From: an uncultured Collinsella sp.
GTDB taxonomy: Bacteria; Actinomycetota; Coriobacteriia; Coriobacteriales; Coriobacteriaceae
Assembly: GCA_958445895.1 (NCBI GenBank)
Contig: CAUCTV010000003.1
Location: 1 to 64,000 of the forward strand
DNA length: 64,000 nucleotides
Direction of reading: 5' to 3'
The notes beneath the pieces were generated by a model. It did no database searches and was not told where the DNA came from. It saw only the letters and a list, made by a program, of their open reading frames with translations. Shown here piece by piece: positions 58,527 to 64,000 of the stretch (the first letter of the stretch is position 1; every line of letters begins with the position of its first letter). The position numbers were made by a program, and so were the translations under genes.

Positions 58527-59888
58527 TTACAGACCGGCGATGTGGTCGGCGGGCGTCGCGACGACCTGTCCAGCGCTCTTGGCGGGACGCTTCTTCTTGG
58601 TTTCGGCCGTCCCCAGAAGCCTCGCCTCAAGACCGCTCACCAAGCGAGCAAGCGGCAGGGTGATGACCAGGTAGAACAGCGCGGCAACCACATACGGCGT
58701 AATGGAACCCGTCGTGGCCACGATGGTACGGGCGTTCATGACGATCTCGACCACGCCCACGGCCGCGAGCAGCGACGTATCCTTGTAAAGCAGGATAAAC
58801 TCGCTGGTCAGCGTAGGCAGGACATTGCGGAACGTCTGCGGAATCATAACGTAGAGCAGCGTCTGGAAGGCGTTCATGCCCAGCGAGCGCGCGGCCTCGT
58901 TCTGGCCCTTGGGGATCGACTGAATACCGGCGCGGAAGATCTCGCACAGGTAGGCGGACGAGTTCATGGCCATGACGATGACGCCCAAGACATAGTCGTC
59001 AACCTTGACGCCGGCCAGCGGCAGACCGAAGAACGCGATGTAGATCTGCAGGAACGCCGGCGTACCGCGGATGATATTCACATAGATGCCGGCAAGGCAA
59101 CGCAGGATGCGCGACTTGGAGATGCGCATGAGCGACAGGGCAAAACCGAAGGGAATGGCCAACGGAAATGCCACGAGCACGATCGAGAGCGACATGAGGA
59201 AGCCTTTGAAGACGATCGGCAGGCTCTGAACCAAAATGACCGGGTTCAGGAACAGGCGAAGGAACATGTTGGAATTCCATGCCTCGACCCACGGCTGCTC
59301 CTTAAGGTCGGCCAGGAAGTTATCGAATGCCGTCACGCCCTTAATCTCCACCGACGGAATCTTGGAGATCTTCTTGGTTGAACCGTCAGCCAACGTGTAG
59401 GTGCCGCTAAAAGCCTCGTCGCCGCCCTCGACGGGGAAGGTCACGCCGTAGACCTCGACACGGAAATAGCCGCCGGCCGGAGCCGTCTCGCCAAAATCGA
59501 TCTTGAGCGTCTGGCCGTCAGCCTTGCACGTGGGCTTCATGGGCGTACGATCCATGAGGTCCTCGCCCGAGAGCATCGTCAATCGCGTGTCATCGGTGTC
59601 AAACGTCGTGCCGTCGACAAACGTCAGCGAAAGACCGCTCAGCTCCTCGTCGGCATCGGCCTGAACCTCCCAGGTAATGCGCGTCTCGGTGCCGCCGACC
59701 ACAGTGCTGCCCGAACCGGTGTTGGGTCGGGCGGTAATCTTTGCGGTCTCAAGCGCCTGGGCGGTCGTGGGCACGCAGGCCCCCACGCATACCAGGGCGA
59801 GCGCCACAGCCAGGGCACAGGCCAGCTTTTGGAGCATCGAGGGCAGTGGATAGCTCTGGCCCATAGCTCCTTGGTTCAATCGAGACAA
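58527..59888 (-). CDS. polar amino acid ABC permease with N-terminal extracytoplasmic domain
   Basis: 453 residues, about twice the usual permease. A signal-like hydrophobic segment (about 20-43, LACALAVALALVCVGACV) is followed by about 150 residues of a beta-rich extracytoplasmic domain (TARPNTGSGSTVVGGTETRI, FVDGTTFDTDDTRL, GGYFRVEVYGVTFPVEGG) and only then the His/Glu/Gln-type permease with its EAA motif (EAARSLGMNAFQTLLYVMIPQ, extent about 345-366). The start is a TTG at 59888 with AGGAGCCACC. The extra domain is not a known binding protein; it may help capture substrate or sense the envelope. Confidence 0.82.
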   Translation of the reverse strand: MSRLNQGAMGQSYPLPSMLQKLACALAVALALVCVGACVPTTAQALETAKITARPNTGSGSTVVGGTETRITWEVQADADEELSGLSLTFVDGTTFDTDDTRLTMLSGEDLMDRTPMKPTCKADGQTLKIDFGETAPAGGYFRVEVYGVTFPVEGGDEAFSGTYTLADGSTKKISKIPSVEIKGVTAFDNFLADLKEQPWVEAWNSNMFLRLFLNPVILVQSLPIVFKGFLMSLSIVLVAFPLAIPFGFALSLMRISKSRILRCLAGIYVNIIRGTPAFLQIYIAFFGLPLAGVKVDDYVLGVIVMAMNSSAYLCEIFRAGIQSIPKGQNEAARSLGMNAFQTLLYVMIPQTFRNVLPTLTSEFILLYKDTSLLAAVGVVEIVMNARTIVATTGSITPYVVAALFYLVITLPLARLVSGLEARLLGTAETKKKRPAKSAGQVVATPADHIAGL

Positions 59889-59957
59889 GGTGGCTCCTAA
59901 CGTTTAAGTTGCCGGCAAAACGAGACGGAAACACTCTCCGTCAAGAGAAGCGCAAAG

Positions 59958-59983
59958 GCCCTCTCCGCAAAACGGAAAGGGCC
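59958..59983 (-). terminator. terminator between binding-protein gene and permease gene
   Basis: GGCCCTTTCCG / CGGAGAGGGCC on the minus strand followed by TTTGCG. It could set excess binding protein over membrane parts. Confidence 0.6.
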
Positions 59984-60005
59984 CGCGCGCAATCAAGTAG
60001 CTATT

Positions 60006-60866
60006 TTACTTGATGTTGTACTTAGCCATGAGGGCGTCGACGGTACCGTCGTCGGTCAGGTCCTTGATGGCCTGGTTGATGTCGTCCTTGAGCTTGGTGT
60101 TGCCCTGGTTGATGGCGATGGCGTACTCCTCGCCGGTGCTGATCTGCTTGATGGTCTGGCAGGTGTTGAACTGCTCGGCGGTCAGCTGGCTGGCAACGGA
60201 GCGGTTGGTGACTACGGCGTCGCCCTTATCGGACTGCAGGGCGCTGAAGCACTCGGTAGCGTCCTTGTAGGGGACAATCTTGGCCTTGGGGAAGTTCTCC
60301 TGGGCAAAGGCCTCGGCGGTCGAGCCAGACTGGACGATGATGGTAGCGTCGGCGCTGTTGAGCTTCTCGCTGTAGTTGTCGGCCGTGATGTCGGTGTTAT
60401 CGACCTTGGTCACGATAGCCTGATCGTCCATGTAGTAAGAGTCGGAGAAAGTGACTTCCTTCTCACGCTCGGGCGTGTCGGTGATAGCCGCGATGGCGAC
60501 GTCGTACTTGGCACCCGAAGCAACGCCAGGGACGAGCGTATCGAAGTCGTTATTGACGTACACGACATCCAAACCCAGTTTGTCGGCGATGGCCTTGATG
60601 AGCTCAAGGTCAAAGCCCTGATAATCGCCGTTGTCATCCTTGTACTCAAACGGAGCGTACTCGGCAGAGGTGCCGACGGTCAGCGTACCGTCCTTGACGA
60701 GCGCGTACTCCTTGGAGCCGTCGACCTTCTCGACCTTAGCGTCGTCAGAGCTGCTGGAACCGGCATCAGAACCAGAGGTGGCGTTGGACGAGCCGCAGCC
60801 CGTCAGTGCGAGGGCGAGTGCCATGGCGCCCGTGGCGGCAAATGCGCCAAGCTTCTTGAGCTTCAT
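60006..60866 (-). CDS. amino acid ABC substrate-binding lipoprotein
   Basis: 286 residues. Lipobox ALALTGC with Cys near 23, a Ser/Asp-rich tether, and the SBP-3 domain (KDGTLTVGTSAEYAPFEYKD, GFDLELIKAIADKLGLDV, AAITDTPEREKEVTFSDSYY, AVVTNRSVASQL) of periplasmic-type polar amino-acid receptors. It would deliver a polar amino acid to the permease/ATPase encoded next. Start ATG 60866 behind GGAAGGAGACTGATT; the longer frame is not used. Confidence 0.92.
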   Translation of the reverse strand: MKLKKLGAFAATGAMALALALTGCGSSNATSGSDAGSSSSDDAKVEKVDGSKEYALVKDGTLTVGTSAEYAPFEYKDDNGDYQGFDLELIKAIADKLGLDVVYVNNDFDTLVPGVASGAKYDVAIAAITDTPEREKEVTFSDSYYMDDQAIVTKVDNTDITADNYSEKLNSADATIIVQSGSTAEAFAQENFPKAKIVPYKDATECFSALQSDKGDAVVTNRSVASQLTAEQFNTCQTIKQISTGEEYAIAINQGNTKLKDDINQAIKDLTDDGTVDALMAKYNIK

Positions 60867-61013
60867 AATCAGTCTCCTTCCGGTGACCCCGTTTGATTCA
60901 GAGGTCTGCAAAAACTGTTGGATATTATGCACCCGCTTGGAAGAATCCGCAATTAGAAAACTGATTGAAACAAACCCATAACGTGAATGGAGCACTCCAC
61001 TTTATGACAGTCA

Positions 61014-61880
61014 TTACTGCTGCAACGACCTTAACAGTTTGATTTCAGCCGCATAACCTGCAAGTTCGTTCGGTGTCTCCAAAATGAATGGCAATGCGCG
61101 CAAGCGGCCATTCGATACAATATTCTGCATAACCTGCATACCGCCGCCAAACTCCTCGCTGCCAAGGTAGCCCTTACCGATGCACTCGTGGCGGTCCTTA
61201 TGGGCGCCGCAGGGGTTCTTGGAATCATTGATGTGTACGGCATGCAAGCGGTCGATACCCACCACGCGGTCGAACTCGTCGAGTACGCTGTCCAGATCAT
61301 GGATGATGTCGTAGCCGGCGTCATTCACATGGCAGGTGTCCAGGCAAACGCCCAGCTTGCTCGAAAGCTCGGGGCGCTTGTCGCAAACGCCCTCGATAAT
61401 GAGCGCCAGCTCCTCAAAGCTGCGACCCACCTCGGTACCCTTGCCGGCCATGGTCTCGAGCAACACCGTCGTCTGCTGGCCCTCAAACATCACCTGGCAC
61501 AGGGTGTCGACGATCATCTGAATGCCGATGTCGGAGCCCTGCCCCACATGCGCGCCAGGATGGAAGTTGTAGTAGTTGCCGGGCAGCGCTTCCATGCGCT
61601 GCAGGTCCTCGGCCATAGCTTCCAAGGCAAACTCGCGCGCCCGCTCTTTGGCCGAGCAGGGGTTATAAGTATACGGGGCATGCGCCACGAGCGGACCAAA
61701 GTCGTTTTGTTCCATAAGCTCGCGCAAGGCCGCCACGTCATCCGTATCAAGGTCTTTCGCCTTGCCGCCGCGCGGGTTGCGCGTGAAGAATGCAAAGGTG
61801 TTGGCGCCAATGGATAGCGCCGTCTCCCCCATCGCCCGATAGCCCTTCGTCGTCGAAAGATGACACCCAATCGTCAGCAT
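61014..61880 (-). CDS. nfo: endonuclease IV (AP endonuclease)
   Basis: 288 residues, TIM barrel of the Nfo family: GCHLSTTKGYRAMGETALSIG, FFTRNPRGG, AHAPYTYNPCS, YNFHPGAHVGQGSDIGIQ, VLLETMAGKGTEVG, CLDTCHVNDAGYD, HINDSKNPCGAHKDRHECIGKG. These hold the nine metal ligands for the trinuclear Zn site. It incises abasic sites in base excision repair. Start ATG 61880, preceded by GGGGGAGCTGGAG, which is a good site. Confidence 0.9.
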   Translation of the reverse strand: MLTIGCHLSTTKGYRAMGETALSIGANTFAFFTRNPRGGKAKDLDTDDVAALRELMEQNDFGPLVAHAPYTYNPCSAKERAREFALEAMAEDLQRMEALPGNYYNFHPGAHVGQGSDIGIQMIVDTLCQVMFEGQQTTVLLETMAGKGTEVGRSFEELALIIEGVCDKRPELSSKLGVCLDTCHVNDAGYDIIHDLDSVLDEFDRVVGIDRLHAVHINDSKNPCGAHKDRHECIGKGYLGSEEFGGGMQVMQNIVSNGRLRALPFILETPNELAGYAAEIKLLRSLQQ

Positions 61881-61978
61881 CTCCAGCTCCCCCTCATCAG
61901 TTGCGGTGAAATAGTTCCTGTCGATGCCCTATTCTGCCGCAAACAGGAACTATTCCACCGCAACTTATAAAAGGGGCA

Positions 61979-63184
61979 TCAGGAACGCGTTTTGCAAAAG
62001 GCTTTAAGCGCGGCCGTTACGAGGCCAGGCTGGAAACGTCGGCGCACATCGTCGAGACGCTCAGGAATATCGATGTGCTGCGGGCAGTGACGTGCGCATT
62101 TGCCGCATTTGACGCAATTGCTCACCAACTTGGGCTCACTCGTCCGCACCGCGCTCGCCGTAAAATACTGCGACAGGCCCGTAAACCAGCTGTGCGCATA
62201 GCTTGCGTTGTAGGCGGCGAAACACCCAGGGATATTGATGCCTTTGGGACACGGCATGCAGTAGCCGCAGCCCGTACAGGGCACGCGATTCGATTTCTCA
62301 AACTCTCCCAGCACACGCGCGATGGTATCGAGCTGCTCTGTCGTCATCGAATTCGGCAGTGCGCGATCCGCCAATGCCGCGTTCTCGTCCACCTGCGCGG
62401 TATCGGTCATGCCCGAAAGCAGCATCGTGACCTGAGGATGGTTCCACACCCACGAAAGCCCCCAGGCGGCAGGAGTGCGCAGGCGCGGGTCATGGGCGCC
62501 ATCGAGCACGGCGCGGGCCCGCGGCGGCAGCTTGCCCGCCAAACGCCCGCCCAACAGCGGCTCCATCACAAACACCGCGAGCCCGCGATCCGCAGCCTCC
62601 ATGAGCCCCGCCGTTCCCGCCTGATATCGCTCTCCAGCGTAGTTGTACTGGATCTGGCAAAAATCCCAGTCATACGCGTCAAGCATCGTGAGGAAGTCCG
62701 CCGCACTGCCGTGGTACGAAAAACCTATCTGGCGAATACGCCCCGCAGCCTTTTGGTGCGCAATCCAGTCCTCGATGCCCAACGCCACCACGCGCTCCCA
62801 CTGGGCGGGCGAGGTGATGTTGTGCATAAGGTAGTAGTCGATATGGTCGGTCCGCAAACGGTGCAGCTGCTCGTCAAAAAAGCGGTCGAAATCCTCCGCA
62901 CATTTGCACGAAGCGTGCGGCAACTTTGTCGCCAGCAACACCCGGTCACGCAGCTCCAGGCGCCCAAGCGAGGCGCCCACGCACGCCTCGTTACCGGGAT
63001 AGAGATAGGCGGTGTCCAGATAATTAATCCCCTGCCCCACTGCACGGGAAATGATGGCATCGGCCATCTTCGCATCGGGGTGCCCCGGCGCACCGGGAAA
63101 TCTCATGCAGCCCAGACCCAGAGCGGATATTCGGTTACCACTTTTGGGGTCAACGCGGTATTGCACAGACCCTCCCTTCGCCAT
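61979..63184 (-). CDS. aldo/keto reductase with C-terminal 4Fe-4S ferredoxin-type domain
   Basis: 401 residues. Aldo/keto reductase barrel (about 1-290) with the catalytic Tyr in YLDTAYLYPG, Lys in LLATKLPHASC, and His in YYLMHNITS. It is followed by CTGCGYCMPCPKGINIPGCF and CVKCGKCARHCPQHIDIP, the two cysteine motifs of a 4Fe-4S ferredoxin-type tail. The substrate is unknown; a flavin or ferredoxin-linked reduction is likely. Start ATG 63184; a longer frame to 63283 has no better site. Confidence 0.85.
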   Translation of the reverse strand: MAKGGSVQYRVDPKSGNRISALGLGCMRFPGAPGHPDAKMADAIISRAVGQGINYLDTAYLYPGNEACVGASLGRLELRDRVLLATKLPHASCKCAEDFDRFFDEQLHRLRTDHIDYYLMHNITSPAQWERVVALGIEDWIAHQKAAGRIRQIGFSYHGSAADFLTMLDAYDWDFCQIQYNYAGERYQAGTAGLMEAADRGLAVFVMEPLLGGRLAGKLPPRARAVLDGAHDPRLRTPAAWGLSWVWNHPQVTMLLSGMTDTAQVDENAALADRALPNSMTTEQLDTIARVLGEFEKSNRVPCTGCGYCMPCPKGINIPGCFAAYNASYAHSWFTGLSQYFTASAVRTSEPKLVSNCVKCGKCARHCPQHIDIPERLDDVRRRFQPGLVTAALKAFCKTRS

Positions 63185-63329
63185 CAGCGCCCCGGCAAGG
63201 CGAAACACAATGGTCACGCAGCCGAAACATCGTGGAATCGCAATCGAGAACGTATCGTAACGCAGCAGAAATCGAGCCGTCACGCCAGCGCTTTAACATC
63301 AGCAAAAAGCCCGATGAAAGGAACCACCC

Positions 63330-63449
63330 ATGCCCGCGCTCGACCTTTGGAACCTCGCATCCCAGCTCAAAAGCACCGATTATCGCTGGGTCGACCTCAC
63401 CCACACGCTCTCGTGCGACACCCCACGCTGGTTTGGCTTTAAGCCGTGA
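63330..63449 (+). pseudogene. cyclase-family (kynurenine formamidase-like) remnant
   Basis: A 39-codon frame behind GATGAAAGGAACCACCC that reads MPALDLWNLASQLKSTDYRW, then VDLTHTLSCDTPRWFGFKP and stop. This is the start of a cyclase-family protein (normal length about 210), with the WVDLTHTLS motif, cut off by TGA. The downstream DNA shows no continuation. A decayed gene or fragment left by a deletion. Confidence 0.6.
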
Positions 63450-63529
63450 GTTCCCATGCGTTTGTTCTTCTAAATACCGCTATCCCGAGCACGCAACACG
63501 CTCCGGTAAAACCAGAGTTGAGGCTAACT

Positions 63530-63730
63530 TTAGGACCCCACGATCTCGTCCTCATCATCACGGCAAAGGACGACGCCGGCGCTTCCCAGCGCAGCGACAG
63601 CAATCAGGGCCCCCACAACGATAGGAGCAGCTCCGCACAAGCCCTGCATGCCCGCGACAAGCGCGGCTGTAGGACCAAGACAACCCAGTGCAAGTGCGAC
63701 GGCGGCAATAGCGATATCTCGAGCGTTCAT
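63530..63730 (-). CDS. small Ala/Gly-rich membrane protein
   Basis: 66 residues, two hydrophobic segments (AAVALALGCLGPTAALVAGM and PIVVGALIAVAALGSAGVVL) and an acidic tail (CRDDEDEIVGS). Start ATG 63730 behind GGAGGAAGTGGTCTC, a strong site. No family recognised. Confidence 0.55.
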   Translation of the reverse strand: MNARDIAIAAVALALGCLGPTAALVAGMQGLCGAAPIVVGALIAVAALGSAGVVLCRDDEDEIVGS

Positions 63731-63847
63731 GAGACCACTTCCTCCACGAGAAAGACCTTATTTCTCATGAACCAGTGTGCCCCGCATGCATACGCCCAGC
63801 GTACCGCCACGGTAAGGGCTCTGTTAACTCAAACGCACATAAAGAAA

Positions 63848-63891
63848 GGGCGGCTTTACGTTGCCTAAAAGCTCAGCAAAGACGCCCGCCC
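63848..63891 (-). terminator. terminator before the partial gene at the window end
   Basis: GGGCGG...CTTT / AAAG...CCGCCC stem on the minus strand followed by TTTCTTT. Confidence 0.5.
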
Positions 63892-63921
63892 ATTATGTGC
63901 CTATTTTGCTCTGATGGCAGA

Positions 63922-64000
63922 TTACCAACCGGTATAGTAGTCGGTGGTTCCGGCAGCACAGCCGGAGTCATAGACCTTGCACTCGCCCTTGGAACCGGTA
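63922..64000 (-). CDS. C-terminal tail of an unknown protein (partial)
   Basis: The minus strand from the window end reads TGSKGECKVYDSGCAAGTTD, then YYTGW and stop TAA (63922-63924). Two Cys and aromatic residues suggest an extracellular or surface protein. The gene begins beyond the window. Confidence 0.5.
   Translation of the reverse strand, partial: TGSKGECKVYDSGCAAGTTDYYTGW

Noticed and set aside
1..64000. tRNA, rRNA or CRISPR loci, and integrase-type mobile elements
   Set aside because: None recognised by eye; the AT-rich island at 24.4-28.8 kb has no visible tRNA edge, integrase or transposase.

Overview
The window reads as chromosomal DNA of a high-GC, anaerobic, gut-type actinobacterium. 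Coriobacteriia, with a Collinsella-like gene repertoire, fits best. This is an inference from codon use, the short strong Shine-Dalgarno sites (AGGAGG, GGAGG), L-lactate dehydrogenase, the DAP-pathway genes and many DUF-type genes of that class. No rRNA, tRNA or CRISPR array was seen. Most of the window is ordinary chromosome at high GC. Between about 24.4 and 28.8 kb there is a visibly AT-rich island.

Layout. 1-0.9 kb: a C69 dipeptidase without its N-terminal part. 1.0-5.2 kb: an ECF transporter operon (two S components, fused EcfA-EcfA', EcfT) headed by a Trp-codon leader peptide and a classical attenuator. 5.2-7.4 kb: Asp/Glu racemase and an ATP-grasp ligase, a possible D-amino-acid cross-bridge pair. 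7.7-11.9 kb: a secreted peptidoglycan hydrolase, a membrane Ser/Thr kinase with an HTH protein, a lipoprotein and a small membrane protein. 11.9-17.5 kb: lysine/DAP biosynthesis, with a divergent M20 deacylase, a lysine riboswitch, a lysA-dapA gene fusion, dapB and dapH, ending in a long structured RNA. 17.5-24.4 kb: YejK-like protein, DUF2974 hydrolase between inverted repeats, LDH, aminotransferase, NAD synthetase.

24.5-28.8 kb: an AT-rich cassette with a 36-residue peptide gene, a radical SAM gene broken by a frameshift, an MFS transporter and a DUF2087 protein. It looks like an undescribed RiPP-type (ribosomally made, modified peptide) cluster. 28.9-33 kb: surface or unknown proteins, a papain-like secreted protease and a lipoprotein. 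33.2-37.9 kb: EttA, an SdpR/SdpI-like pair, a candidate small RNA, TcdA and TatD.

37.9-49.4 kb: a ten-gene minus-strand catabolic operon with a GntR/UTRA regulator. It carries fructoselysine (Amadori product) genes FrlB, FrlC and FrlD plus a second PfkB kinase, FGGY kinase, BtpA-like protein, YjbQ, two amidohydrolases and a YfcC-type carrier. 49.5-53 kb: two HAD phosphatases and Pgi. 53.2-55.9 kb: a half-length Fe-ADH-like protein among dispersed GGGACAGG repeats, then a Y-family polymerase-YolD pair with LexA-like boxes. 55.9-57.7 kb: an HMA protein with a CsoR-type operator, then DUF3793 and flavodoxin. 57.7-60.9 kb: a polar amino-acid ABC transporter whose permease has an extra N-terminal domain. 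61-64 kb: endonuclease IV, a ferredoxin-type aldo/keto reductase, a cyclase remnant, a small membrane protein and the tail of an unknown gene.
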